In this document: positions 8,212 through 16,706 of the stretch, piece after piece
How the letters are laid out: every line of letters starts with the position of its first letter
How positions within the stretch are numbered: the first letter of the stretch is position 1
Origin: an uncultured Desulfobacterales bacterium
GTDB taxonomy: Bacteria; Desulfobacterota; Desulfobacteria; Desulfobacterales; SpSt-501
Direction of reading: 5' to 3'
NCBI GenBank assembly: GCA_938048455.1
Contig: CALIUY010000001.1
Span: 1 to 64,000 of the forward strand
DNA: 64,000 nt
Translations under genes and position numbers: made by a program
Notes under the pieces: generated by a model
Databases searched by the model: none
Told to the model about the DNA's origin: nothing
What the model saw: the letters and a program-made list of their open reading frames with translations, nothing else

Positions 8212-10300
8212 GACGGCGCGGCGACTGGCGGCGTGGGTCCTGGTCGCCCTCGGGCTCGCCGGCGCGATCCCGGCGGCCCGGGCCGCGGAGGTCGACATCC
8301 GCATCGAGGGCAACCGCTTTCTGTCCACGGAAGAACTCCGCCGCGAGGCGGCGCGCGAGCTCGAGCGTCTGCGGCCGCCCGCGCTGCGGCTCGCCGATGT
8401 GGACGACGCCGCCTTCCAGATGGAGCGCCGCTATCGGCGCGAAGGCTACGCTTTCGTCGAAATCGAGTTCGCGATCGAAGAGGGGGAAAGCCGGGTCGTT
8501 TTCCGTATCCGGGAGGGGCCGCGGCTCCGCGTCGGCCCCGTCTCCTTCCACGGCAACGAGGCGCTTTCCCGGCAGCGGCTTCTCGAGCTGGCCGAGGCCG
8601 AGCGTCCCGGCATCGGGGAGCCGGGGCGGGTCCCGTACGTGCGCGCCGAGATCGAAGCGATCGCCGAGGCTCTGCGCGCGGCCTACCTCGAAGAGGGCTT
8701 CCGCGATGCGGTCGTCGAAGTGCCCCCGGCCCCCTTTTCCGAGGAGGACGGCCTCGCGGATCTCCGTTTCCGCATCCACGAGGGACCGCGCTGGATCGTG
8801 GAAGCCCTCGAGCCGGCCGGCCCGCTTCCGCCGGAGACGTCCGCAGACTTCGAAGCCCTGAAAGGGGAAACCGTGGGCCGGCCCCACACCGCCCGCACGC
8901 GGGCCGAGCTCGCCGCCCGTCTGACGGCGATCTGCACCGAAGCCGGCTACCCGGACGCCACAGCGCACGTAACCGAGATCCGCGCCGCGCCGGGACGCGT
9001 GCGGCTCGAGGTCTCGGTCCAGACCGGTCCGCAGGTCCGCCTCGCCGGAATCGAGATCCGCGGGGTCGAACGCACCCGGGTGCAGACCGTCCGCAGCCGG
9101 ATCGCCCTGCGGGAGGGGGATCTCTACCGCCGCAGCCTTGCGGAGGAGACGCTGCGGGAGCTCTACCGCTTGGGGATCTTCCGCAGCGTGCGTCTCGAAC
9201 TCGAGGAGAGCGGCGAGGCCGGCCGCCGCATCCTCGCCGTCACCGTGGAGGAGGCCGAGGGGCGCCAAGTCTTTCTCGAGCCCGGCTGGGGCTCCTACGA
9301 GCGGCTGCGCCTCTCGGCCGGCGTGCGCGACACAAACCTTCTCGGCACGGCCCGGCCGGCGGCGCTCGAGGGGACGGTTTCGCTTCCGGCGCAACGCCTG
9401 GGGGCGAGCCTCGCCGACCCGCGCTTCCTGGGCACCCGCTGGCGTTCGGATTTCGGGCTCTCGGGATGGCGCCGCAGGGAGCCCTCCTTCACCCGCACCG
9501 AGGCCGAACTCGGCCTCTCCTTCTCCTATCCCCTGACCCCGGAGCTGACCGTGACCGCCGGTTCCGCACTTCGCCGCACGAAGCTTTCCGACCTCTCCGA
9601 CCCCGGGGGGGAACCCCAGGGCCGCGGCGCCTACGACACGGCCTCCCTGCGCGCGCAGCTCGCCTGGGACACGCGCGACGACTGGTTCTTCCCCCGCCGC
9701 GGGCTGGCGAGCTTCGCCGCGGTCGAGCATTCCGACACGCACTTGGGCAGCGAGGTCACCTTCACGCGGCTCACGGCCGGAAGCCGCCTCTTCCTATCCG
9801 TCGCCGCCGACACGGTGCTCGCGCTTCGCGCCCGCACGGGCTTTTTGCTCCCCGGACCGAAGGAAGAGGGGCTGCCGGTGGCGGAGCGTTTTTTCAACGG
9901 CGGGGAAAACTCGGTACGCAGTTTCCGCGAATCCGAACTCGGCCCGCGCGACGCCTCCGGGGAGCCGGCGGGCGGTTATGCCGCGACGACGCTGAGCGCC
10001 GAGCTGCGCCGCGCTCTCGTCGGCAAGCTTTCCGGCTCGCTCTTCGCCGACTGGGGGAACGTCGCCCCCAACCGGTCGCGGACCGATGAGGGCCGCCCGC
10101 CTTACCGCAGCCGCCGCGAAGTCGTGCGCGACACGGCACGGGATTTCTTCGGCGGCTTCCGGCCCGCCGTGGGGGCGGGGCTTCAGCTGCTTCTGCCCGT
10201 CGGCCCGGTGCGGCTCGATCTCGCCTTCAACCCCGACCGCGACCCCCGACGCGACGAGGAGCGGGCCGTGGTTCATTTCAGCGTCGGCATGGCGTTTTAG
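8192..10300 (+). CDS. tamA: Omp85-family outer-membrane assembly protein, TamA-like
   Basis: 702 aa from a TTG at 8192 that overlaps tamB by 20 bases. A signal peptide (cut near AARAAEV, residue about 32) is followed by POTRA-type repeats (VDIRIEGNRFLSTEEL, VGPVSFHGNEALSR, LAGIEIRGVERTR) and a C-terminal 16-strand surface-antigen barrel ending in Phe (SVGMAF). It carries about five POTRA units, closer to BamA than to the three of E. coli TamA, but pairing with tamB favours the TamA role. It sits in the outer membrane. Confidence 0.88.
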   Translation: MSFASAETARRLAAWVLVALGLAGAIPAARAAEVDIRIEGNRFLSTEELRREAARELERLRPPALRLADVDDAAFQMERRYRREGYAFVEIEFAIEEGESRVVFRIREGPRLRVGPVSFHGNEALSRQRLLELAEAERPGIGEPGRVPYVRAEIEAIAEALRAAYLEEGFRDAVVEVPPAPFSEEDGLADLRFRIHEGPRWIVEALEPAGPLPPETSADFEALKGETVGRPHTARTRAELAARLTAICTEAGYPDATAHVTEIRAAPGRVRLEVSVQTGPQVRLAGIEIRGVERTRVQTVRSRIALREGDLYRRSLAEETLRELYRLGIFRSVRLELEESGEAGRRILAVTVEEAEGRQVFLEPGWGSYERLRLSAGVRDTNLLGTARPAALEGTVSLPAQRLGASLADPRFLGTRWRSDFGLSGWRRREPSFTRTEAELGLSFSYPLTPELTVTAGSALRRTKLSDLSDPGGEPQGRGAYDTASLRAQLAWDTRDDWFFPRRGLASFAAVEHSDTHLGSEVTFTRLTAGSRLFLSVAADTVLALRARTGFLLPGPKEEGLPVAERFFNGGENSVRSFRESELGPRDASGEPAGGYAATTLSAELRRALVGKLSGSLFADWGNVAPNRSRTDEGRPPYRSRREVVRDTARDFFGGFRPAVGAGLQLLLPVGPVRLDLAFNPDRDPRRDEERAVVHFSVGMAF

Positions 10301-10786
10301 GGCCGCCCGACGGCGGGGCGGGCGCCTCCGGCAGTGGGGAAATCCCGGGACCTCTTCGACAGGGCGGGGTTCTCCCTCCGGGAGTGCCGGTTCACGGGCG
10401 GCCGCCGGGCGGAGGCCGGCCCGGGAATCCGCCACCTCGAGGCAGCGCGCCGGTCGACGTCGGGCGCAGAGGAGAACGCCGCCGCTGGCGAGCACGACGG
10501 CCGGATGCGCGGTGATCGGCCAAGAATGCCGCAGAGCGCGGCTCCCCCGAGAGGATCCCGAAGACCTCGACCCGCCATGGGGAACCTCCCGGCTCACCGT
10601 GACAAGCGAGCCGACCGATCCCTTTCCCGGAACCTAAGGAAACAACGGTCCTCTCCGCCTTCCACGGCGCGAAGCCCGTCGAGATGCCTCTCCGGCAGGG
10701 TTTTCCGCCTGGGCGGGTCCGCCGCAACGGGAGCAGGAAAGCGCCGATGTGCGATGGTTTCCCGGCGCGGAAAAAGATCGGCAGGT
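10301..10786. other. Intergenic stretch between tamA and a convergent gene
   Basis: 486 bases between two convergent genes. GC-rich, with imperfect inverted repeats just after the tamA stop (gccgcccgacggcggggcgg) but no T-tract. Open frames run through it on both strands but none shows a credible start, codon pattern or recognisable protein. It may be a decayed gene. Confidence 0.5.
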
Positions 10787-11359
10787 TCAGCGCGTCGACC
10801 ACTCCAGCAGATCGACGGCCTCGCGCCTGCGGGTCGGGCTCAAAGGGAATACCGGCTCCGGCGGCTCTTCCTCCAGGTCCTTCTGCAGCGCCTGGTTCGC
10901 CTGCCGCGCGAGCTCCGCATGGGAAAAGGTGAGTTTGAGGACCCCGGAATCCTCGTAGTGTTTGAGCTTGACGCGCGTCTGCCCGCTTTTCCAGGAATAC
11001 ACCGTCAACGTCCCCCGCGCCTGCATGCTGATCCGGGGCAGCCCCAGCCTTTCCTGGAGCTCCCGACGGACGGCGCCGAAATCGTCGACCCCTTCGAGCG
11101 CCGCATAGACCGCAAAAAGGCGATCGTCGAAAAAGCCGTAGATCAGCTCGCGCGGCTGCACGCCGAGCAGCCGGTAGGCCTGCCCGGGATGCACGAAATA
11201 GGCGACGCGGCCCCGCTCTCCCACGGGTACGAAGCCCTCGAATTCGGAGAGAGGGCTTCCCCAGGGTTTCCCCGCGATTTTCAGCCCGGCTTCCCCCTGG
11301 GCGAACCCGAGGCCGGCGAAGCACAACAGAACGACAACGGTGGCAACCCGCCAATGCAT
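10787..11359 (-). CDS. Exported protein of unknown function
   Basis: 190 aa with a clear signal peptide (residues 1-20, RVATVVVLLCFAGLGFAQ). The mature part is short and mixed alpha/beta, with KIAGKPWGSPLSEFEGF at its start, a pattern seen in small periplasmic proteins that begin with a G-x-x-W/F-G motif. The C-terminal third is charged and helical (HAELARQANQALQKDLEEE). No catalytic motif is seen. The upstream gene on the same strand is the metallo-hydrolase, 33 bases away, so both may form an operon. Confidence 0.7.
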   Translation of the reverse strand: MHWRVATVVVLLCFAGLGFAQGEAGLKIAGKPWGSPLSEFEGFVPVGERGRVAYFVHPGQAYRLLGVQPRELIYGFFDDRLFAVYAALEGVDDFGAVRRELQERLGLPRISMQARGTLTVYSWKSGQTRVKLKHYEDSGVLKLTFSHAELARQANQALQKDLEEEPPEPVFPLSPTRRREAVDLLEWSTR

Positions 11360-11392
11360 GATCCTCCCCTTTCCGGGATACGCGCTTTCCGT

Positions 11393-12487
11393 TCAGATCG
11401 CGACCGTGTCCCCGTGTTTCCAGTCGATGAAATGCGCATCCAACCCCGCCCGTTTCATCTCCTCGGCCACACGCCGCGGCGGATCCTCGACCGGCTCGTC
11501 GCCCAGCTGAAAGGTTCCCCAGTGGGCGACGAGCAGCTTTCGCGCCCGGAGTTCCCGAAAAGCGCGCACGGTCTCGGCGGGATCGATGTGGCTGGAGGCC
11601 ATGAACCAGCGCGGCTCGTAGGCGCCGACGTTGAAGACGGCGAGATCGATCGCGAAATCGGCGCCGATCTGCTCGAAGCCGTCGAAGTAAGCGGTATCCC
11701 CGGAGAGGAAGACCGCGGGGCCGGCGGCCGAGCGCACGAGGAAGGACCCCCAGAGTCCGCGGTTGGGTCCCTCCAGAGGGTTGCGCATGCTCCAGTGGTT
11801 GGCGGGGAGAAAGACCACCTCGCGCCGGCCGTCGGTCCAGGTATCGTACCAGTCGAGAACGAGGCGCCGCGAGAGTCCCGCCTCGTCGAGCAGTGCCTCG
11901 TAGCCGGGAGGACACAGGACCGTCGTCCCGGGCGGCAGACCTCGGAGCGAGGCGAGATCGAGATGGTCAAAATGACCGTGCGAAAGCAACACGAGGTCCG
12001 GAGCCGGCAGGCGGGCCGGATCAAAGTCCAGCGGCGTGTAATCGCGCAGGAACCAGAAGGGTCTTCCGAAGACCGGGTCGAGCAGCATGCGGAACCCCTC
12101 GTCGTGGAGAAGCAGGCTCGCGTGCTTGAGAAGCGTCAAGGAGAGCCCCCGGCGCGCGGCGAAAGCGGCGGCATCCAGCCGGAGCGGCCGCTCGCGCTGT
12201 CGGACGATCTCCTCGGCGTAGGGGTTGCGGTGCAAGAGCTTCCAGGAGAGCACCTGAAGCATCCTCCCCGAGCGGTCGAGCCCGACGGGGTTCACGAAGC
12301 GCCCCGGCCCATGGTGTTCCTTGCGCCGCGCGATCTCCCGCAGGCTTCGACCGCGCAGCGGACGGTAGTGCAGCGCAGAGGGCCCCTCGCGGGCTTGCTC
12401 TGCCAGAGCGGCGGGGGGAAGCAGCGACCAGGCGAACGCCGCCTTCCAGGAGGAAGAGAGCGCGGCGAGAAAGCGTCTGCGGGTCAT
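11393..12487 (-). CDS. Exported MBL-fold metallo-hydrolase, NAPE-PLD/RomA-like
   Basis: 364 aa. The N-terminus MTRRRFLAAL with a hydrophobic stretch to residue 29 is Tat-like. The metallo-beta-lactamase signature is HGHFDHLD (His170, His172, Asp174, His175), followed by NHWSMR, SGDTAYFDGF and AHWGTF. Layout and the long N-terminal part fit the NAPE-hydrolysing phospholipase D-like/outer-membrane RomA group, which act on phospholipid-like or lactone substrates. Substrate unknown. The following gene (10787-11359) may be co-transcribed. Confidence 0.85.
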   Translation of the reverse strand: MTRRRFLAALSSSWKAAFAWSLLPPAALAEQAREGPSALHYRPLRGRSLREIARRKEHHGPGRFVNPVGLDRSGRMLQVLSWKLLHRNPYAEEIVRQRERPLRLDAAAFAARRGLSLTLLKHASLLLHDEGFRMLLDPVFGRPFWFLRDYTPLDFDPARLPAPDLVLLSHGHFDHLDLASLRGLPPGTTVLCPPGYEALLDEAGLSRRLVLDWYDTWTDGRREVVFLPANHWSMRNPLEGPNRGLWGSFLVRSAAGPAVFLSGDTAYFDGFEQIGADFAIDLAVFNVGAYEPRWFMASSHIDPAETVRAFRELRARKLLVAHWGTFQLGDEPVEDPPRRVAEEMKRAGLDAHFIDWKHGDTVAI

Positions 12488-12588
12488 CTTCGGTTCCGCG
12501 TCGAAGGAAGGGCCACGACCGGGCGGTTTCGCCCGAGCGGTTCAGGGTAATCATCGCCGCGGATTCTGCCAACCTCCCGGGCGCGGGG

Positions 12589-13374
12589 TCACCACTCGGA
12601 GGAGAGCCTGCGCGCGACCCGGCTCCAGTTCGCGGCAAGCTGGGAGACGGCCTCCATGCCGATCTCGAGGTGGGTGTCCGTGTAGCGGGCGAAGATCTCC
12701 TCGGCGAGACGCTTGTCCTTGATGCCCCGGCGTTGCAGGGGCATGTCGGAAACCAGCATGATCGAGCCGATCGGCACCTCGTAGCGGTAGGCCACGGTGA
12801 AGAGAGTCGCCAGCTCCATCTCGATCGCCAGGATGCGCCGCCTCCGCAGGTAGTCAACGAATTCGGCGTCGAACTCCCAGAGCCGCCGGTCCGTGGTGTA
12901 GACGATCCCGCAATGCGGGGTGAGACCCTTTTTGCGGACCGCGCCGATGCAGTAGAGGTTGACCGAGGAGGCCGGGATGGCCGGGAACTCCGGGGGAAGG
13001 TAATGGCGGCTCGTGCCCTCGCCGCGGATCGCGGCCGAGGGCACGAGAAAGCGGCCGGTGTCGAGCGTGTCGTCGATCCCCCCGCACATGCCGAGCATGA
13101 TCACCGCTTTCAGGCGGTCCAGGTAGGCGAGGCAGTTGATGACGAGCGCCGCCTGCGGGGAGCCGATGCCGAAATCGATCATCGTGCAGTTCAGCTCCGG
13201 GGCGTTCACGAGGCGGAAATTGCCCTCCGAAAAACGCCCCCCCGTCTTCTCCTGGAAGCGCTGGATGTAGCGCCGGAAGTTGGTGATCAGGACGAACTCG
13301 CAGAACTCCTCGAGGGGGCAGTTCGTGTAGCGCTCGAGCGTCTGACGGATGTATTCGTGCTCCTTGAGGATCAT
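12589..13374 (-). CDS. AMP nucleosidase-like phosphorylase-family protein
   Basis: 261 aa of the purine/uridine phosphorylase superfamily: GIGSPQAALVINCL, MLGMCGGIDDTL and AIEMELATLFTVAYRY, the last with the Glu-Met-Glu pattern that binds the ribose. It resembles the short AMP nucleosidases of deltaproteobacteria, which split AMP to adenine and ribose 5-phosphate; it lacks the N-terminal regulatory domain of the E. coli enzyme. Cytoplasmic. It stops 10 bases after the upstream gene region begins, so may follow the 299-aa protein in one transcript. Confidence 0.78.
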   Translation of the reverse strand: MILKEHEYIRQTLERYTNCPLEEFCEFVLITNFRRYIQRFQEKTGGRFSEGNFRLVNAPELNCTMIDFGIGSPQAALVINCLAYLDRLKAVIMLGMCGGIDDTLDTGRFLVPSAAIRGEGTSRHYLPPEFPAIPASSVNLYCIGAVRKKGLTPHCGIVYTTDRRLWEFDAEFVDYLRRRRILAIEMELATLFTVAYRYEVPIGSIMLVSDMPLQRRGIKDKRLAEEIFARYTDTHLEIGMEAVSQLAANWSRVARRLSSEW

Positions 13375-13384
13375 GGCGAGGGCC

Positions 13385-14284
13385 TCACCCCCCGTATTTT
13401 CGCGCCAGCCGCTCGAGCTGGGCGAGATAGCCCCGGCTGTGGGTCAGCCCGCGGTGGCTTCGCAGCTCCGCCGTCGTGGCGGCGATCAGGGGTCGGATGT
13501 CGATCCCGTTGCGGTTCAGCTGCCGGTCGTTGGCGTGATCGAAGACCTGGATGCAGTAGTACTGGAGGAGAATGCGCAGGCGCGGCTCGCGACGCAAAAG
13601 ATAGCTCCGCCCGCCGAAGGTCTCCGTGAGGTAGCTCGCGTAGTCGTAGAGGACCGAGAATTCCGGCCGGCCCCGCAGCCGGTCCGACCCTTGGAGAAAC
13701 CAGAGGAAAAACGCCTCCAGGGCCGGTTCGAGCACGTCGGCTTCGCGGCGCAGGATCTCGGAGGCGAGCTGGATGCGCTTTTTGCCGAGCACGCGGTAGA
13801 AATAGGCCGTGTTGCGCAGCAGGTCGTAGAGGGAGTCGGTCTCGCGGGTCACGCGGGGCGGCTGGGCGGAGAGCGCCTCGAGGGCGCGCAGGTATTCGCC
13901 GTAGGTGCCCCCTTCCAGGCGGTAGGCCTGCACGTAGTCGCGACCGTCCAGGTAGCGGAAAAAGGCGAGAACGCGCGCTTCGATCTCCTCCGCAGAAAGC
14001 GGCCGGCCCGCCGCAGCGGGCGCGGGGCTTTCCCCGAAGACCTCGCGGACGCGTTCCTCCCCGGGGGTCGACTCGCGCGCGGCCTGAAGCTCCTGCTCGA
14101 GCTCGCCCAGCCGCCGGGTGAGCACCTCGGTCTGCTCCCGCCACTGGCGGCTTTCCTGCCGCCGCGCCTCCTCCAGGCGGCTCTCCTGCCAGGGGCCGAG
14201 CAGCAGCCAGAGGAAGACCCCGACCGCCGCGGCGACGAGCAGCGCGAGCAGGGGCAGAAAGGATCGCTCCCGTTTTTCTTTCAT
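13385..14284 (-). CDS. Membrane-anchored coiled-coil protein of unknown function
   Basis: 299 aa. One membrane segment at residues 9-30 (LLALLVAAAVGVFLWLLLG), then a charged coiled coil to about 70 (RLEEARRQESRQWREQTEVLTRRLGEL given here only as a helix-type description by composition), then a helical domain rich in Tyr, Leu and Arg with no known motif. The ATG overlaps the stop of the upstream CDF transporter in ATGA (14281-14284), so translation is probably coupled. Function unknown; topology suggests a periplasmic C-terminal domain. Confidence 0.75.
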   Translation of the reverse strand: MKEKRERSFLPLLALLVAAAVGVFLWLLLGPWQESRLEEARRQESRQWREQTEVLTRRLGELEQELQAARESTPGEERVREVFGESPAPAAAGRPLSAEEIEARVLAFFRYLDGRDYVQAYRLEGGTYGEYLRALEALSAQPPRVTRETDSLYDLLRNTAYFYRVLGKKRIQLASEILRREADVLEPALEAFFLWFLQGSDRLRGRPEFSVLYDYASYLTETFGGRSYLLRREPRLRILLQYYCIQVFDHANDRQLNRNGIDIRPLIAATTAELRSHRGLTHSRGYLAQLERLARKYGG

Positions 14285-15243
14285 CTGCGGCCTCCCGCGT
14301 TGGGGGTGACGGCGAAATCCCCGGAAACCGGCTGCGCCTCTTCGGGGGGTTCGATGTGCACGGTGACGTCGACCACGTCCTCGATCTCGCTCACCAGGCG
14401 ATCCTCGACCCCCTGGGCGATGGCATGGCCTTCCCGCACGGAGAGCGCTCCGTCCACGACCAGATGCAGATCGACCTGAAGGGCGGTGCCGATGGAACGG
14501 GTGCGCACACCGTGGACCTGAAGCACCCCGGGCTGGGCGGCGGCGAGGGTTTGGATCCGTCGGCGGATTTCCGGGGGGGCCCCGGCATCGATCAGTTCCT
14601 TCAGCCGGGGCCAGGTGATCCGGAAGGCGGCATGCAGGATGAACACCGACACCACGAAGGCCCCCAGATGATCGAGGAAGGTCCAGGAAGGAAGGAGAAT
14701 CGCGCCGCTCACGGCCACCAGCACGGGAACCGAACTCAGGGCGTCGGAGCGGTAATGCCAGGCGGCCGCCACCAAGGCGACACTGCGGATTCTTCTTCCG
14801 ATCGCGATCGTCCAGCGATAGAGCGCCTCCTTGCCCGCAATCGAGAGGAAGGCGGCCGCGGCCGCGATCCATCCCGGCGGCTCCGCATGGGGCTCCTGAA
14901 GCGTGGCCAGCGCCCGCCAGCCGATGCCGACGGCCGCGAGCACGAGCGACAGGCCGATGCCGACGGCGAAGAGGGTTTCCAGCCGCCCGTGGCCGTGGGG
15001 ATGGCTCTCGTCCGGCGGACGCGTCCACAGCCGCGCGCCGGCGTAGACCAAAGCGGCGGTAAAGACATCGAGCAGGGCTTCGACCCCGTCGGCCACAACC
15101 GCCTGGCTCTCGCCGGCGACACCGGCGCCCAGCTTGAGCACGGCCAGGGCGAAATTCGCCGCGATTCCGATGCGCGTCGCCCGGCCGATGGCCTCTCCGG
15201 CGACCATCGGAGGTTGCGTCTGCGGAGATCGGGGGGCTTCCAT
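14281..15243 (-). CDS. Cation diffusion facilitator family transporter
   Basis: 320 aa from ATG 15243; an in-frame extension further upstream would run into the promoter and dhfr leader. Six membrane segments are visible. Family metal-site patterns are ADGVEALLDV in helix 2 and HYRSDALSSVP in helix 5. The cytoplasmic C-terminal domain (residues about 225-320) carries HVEPP-type beta strands with several His. CDF proteins export Zn, Fe, Mn or Co by proton antiport; the helix-2 site reads A-D-x3-A-x-L-D, so metal choice is open. Translationally coupled to the next gene. Confidence 0.9.
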   Translation of the reverse strand: MEAPRSPQTQPPMVAGEAIGRATRIGIAANFALAVLKLGAGVAGESQAVVADGVEALLDVFTAALVYAGARLWTRPPDESHPHGHGRLETLFAVGIGLSLVLAAVGIGWRALATLQEPHAEPPGWIAAAAAFLSIAGKEALYRWTIAIGRRIRSVALVAAAWHYRSDALSSVPVLVAVSGAILLPSWTFLDHLGAFVVSVFILHAAFRITWPRLKELIDAGAPPEIRRRIQTLAAAQPGVLQVHGVRTRSIGTALQVDLHLVVDGALSVREGHAIAQGVEDRLVSEIEDVVDVTVHIEPPEEAQPVSGDFAVTPNAGGRR

Positions 15244-15339
15244 GAGCGGCCTCGCCGCCGCGCGGCAGCTGCCCCCCCGCCGAGGCAAACGCGGCGACGG
15301 CCTCGAGCGCCCGGAGCTTTTGATTGCGCGGCCATCCGG

Positions 15340-15368
15340 TTTATAGTCCACAGGGCCCCGCGCTTCAA
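15340..15368 (-). promoter_or_regulatory. Sigma-70 promoter for the CDF gene
   Basis: On the minus strand TTGAAG (15368-15363), 17-base spacer, TATAAA (15345-15340). It reads toward the CDF start at 15243. Confidence 0.6.
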
Positions 15369-15385
15369 CGCTTTTTCCTCCCGCC

Positions 15386-15412
15386 TTGACAGCCTGCGCC
15401 CCCTGGTATAGC
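15386..15412 (+). promoter_or_regulatory. Candidate promoter for dihydrofolate reductase
   Basis: A consensus TTGACA (15386-15391) followed by TATAGC (15407-15412); the spacer is only 15 bases, shorter than optimal. It faces away from the promoter at 15340-15368. Confidence 0.4.
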
Positions 15413-15481
15413 ACCGGAGCCGGAAGCCGGAGACCGCAAGCAGGACGGGGGCCGCCCGATATCCGCCTGGGGGCTCGTCGC

Positions 15482-16024
15482 ATGCGCCTGTCGCTCATCG
15501 CCGCCGTCGCCGAAGGGGGGGTCATCGGACGCGCCGGGACCATTCCCTGGAAAATCCCCGGCGAGCAGAAGCTCTTCCGGCGCATCACCTACGGGCATAC
15601 CCTGATCATGGGCCGCAAAACCCACGAGGACATCGGCCGTCCGCTGCCCGGCCGGGTCAACATCGTGGTCAGCCGCAACCCGGACTTCCGCCCGGCGGGC
15701 TGCCTGCGGGCGGGGAGTCTCGAAGAGGCGCTTGCGCTCCGGCCGCCGCAGGAGTCCGAGGTGTTCGTCATCGGCGGAGCGGAGCTCTTCCGCCGGGCGC
15801 TGCCGCTCGCCGACCGCATCTATCTTACGGAGATCCCCCTGAAGATCGCCGGCGATGTTTTCTTCCCGGAGATCCCCGAAGATTTCAGGCTCACGGAGAG
15901 TCGAACCTTCGCTGGAGCCTGCCCGTACACCCTCAAGATCTACGACCGCCCCCGCGATCGAGCCCGCGCGCCGGGCGGCGCCTCCGGCCTCGCCGGAAAC
16001 CAGGAAAGGTCAACCCGCGCATGA
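15482..16024 (+). CDS. folA: Dihydrofolate reductase
   Basis: 180 aa from ATG 15482; longer in-frame starts would overlap the promoter. Family blocks in order: LIAAVAEGGVIGRAGTIPWK, TLIMGRKTHEDIGRPLPGR (NADPH loop), VFVIGGAELFRRAL and LTEIPL. Reduces dihydrofolate to tetrahydrofolate with NADPH. The usual position-27 acidic residue is a Glu (IPGEQKLFRR). No thymidylate synthase gene is near. Its stop overlaps the next start in ATGA. The last 20 residues after the final strand are a low-complexity tail. Confidence 0.92.
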   Translation: MRLSLIAAVAEGGVIGRAGTIPWKIPGEQKLFRRITYGHTLIMGRKTHEDIGRPLPGRVNIVVSRNPDFRPAGCLRAGSLEEALALRPPQESEVFVIGGAELFRRALPLADRIYLTEIPLKIAGDVFFPEIPEDFRLTESRTFAGACPYTLKIYDRPRDRARAPGGASGLAGNQERSTRA

Positions 16025-16419
16025 TTTACATCGGAAAGTTCCTGCACACGGTCAACCAGCAAAAAAAGAAAGAGGTCCATCGCCGTCACGGGGAATTCCA
16101 CCTCTTGATCGAGGCCGAAGGCCGCGACGCGGCTCTTCAAAAATTCCGGGATCGCATCCGCGAGGCCCGGGAGAAGACCGATTTCTTCGAGGGCGAATGC
16201 CGGATCTACCTCATCCACCTGCTGGAGATGAGCGATCTTCCTCGGCGAAGGGCACGAATGTTTGATTTCCAGTCGATCGCCGGCGACCCCGCCATGCCGC
16301 TCATCCAATGCCACGCCCCCTCGGATGAAAGCGACGGCTGCCGCATCCTCGACTGGGAGAGAAACCGCCCGGGGATCGACGGCCGTTCGTCCACGCCGTT
16401 CATGTCCTTTGACGAGTGA
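16021..16419 (+). CDS. Unknown protein translationally coupled to dihydrofolate reductase
   Basis: 132 aa, start overlapping the folA stop (ATGA at 16021-16024). The first 60 residues form an alpha/beta unit (YIGKFLHTVNQQKK, FHLLIEAEGRDAALQKFRDRI) that resembles small proteins of unknown function in deltaproteobacteria in which a beta strand is followed by a long helix. The C-terminal half is polar and contains CHAPSDESDGCRILDWER. No known catalytic motif. Coupling suggests steady co-production with FolA. Confidence 0.7.
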   Translation: MIYIGKFLHTVNQQKKKEVHRRHGEFHLLIEAEGRDAALQKFRDRIREAREKTDFFEGECRIYLIHLLEMSDLPRRRARMFDFQSIAGDPAMPLIQCHAPSDESDGCRILDWERNRPGIDGRSSTPFMSFDE

Positions 16420-16438
16420 AACGTTTGCGATGTTAATC

Positions 16439-16481
16439 TTTCGTTAACGATTTACATCAAATATTCACGTTTCGTTAACAA
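16439..16481 (+). promoter_or_regulatory. Two spaced palindromic sites, possible activator binding region
   Basis: TTTCGTTAAC occurs at 16439-16448 and again at 16470-16479. The first lies in a perfect palindrome TCGTTAACGA (16441-16450), the second in a near-perfect one (16472-16481). Centres are 31 bases apart, three helical turns, so two dimers would bind the same DNA face. They lie about 120-160 bases upstream of a sigma-54-like promoter, the usual place for enhancer sites. The surroundings are much richer in AT than the neighbouring genes. Confidence 0.6.
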
Positions 16482-16598
16482 AACCAACGCCTCCACGATT
16501 TAAGCTTCGAGCCCTGCGAACGCAGACCTTCTCATTTCAGGAAACAAGAACCGCAGGTTGGATGGACGAGGGGCACCTAGCGGTCTTGCGCCCTGCTC

Positions 16599-16614
16599 TG
16601 GCAAAGTTTTTGCC
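16599..16614 (+). promoter_or_regulatory. Sigma-54-like promoter for the octaheme cytochrome operon
   Basis: TGGCAAAGTTTTTGCC has the invariant GG (16600-16601) and GC (16612-16613) of a -24/-12 element with the required 10 bases between them. Transcription would start near 16625, about 80 bases before the cytochrome ATG. No good sigma-70 promoter is seen here. Confidence 0.55.
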
Positions 16615-16706
16615 TGAAGATTTTCAAAGATGCGTTCGCTGCGAGGAAACGTTAGCGCGCTACCGTAATGCCCGATAAGATCGTCTTCGGCTGGATGGAG
16701 GATGCC

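Noticed and set aside
12959-12980. TTGACC inside the AMP nucleosidase gene, considered as a second HcpR box
   Set aside because: The second half GGTCAA is missing and it is within coding sequence.
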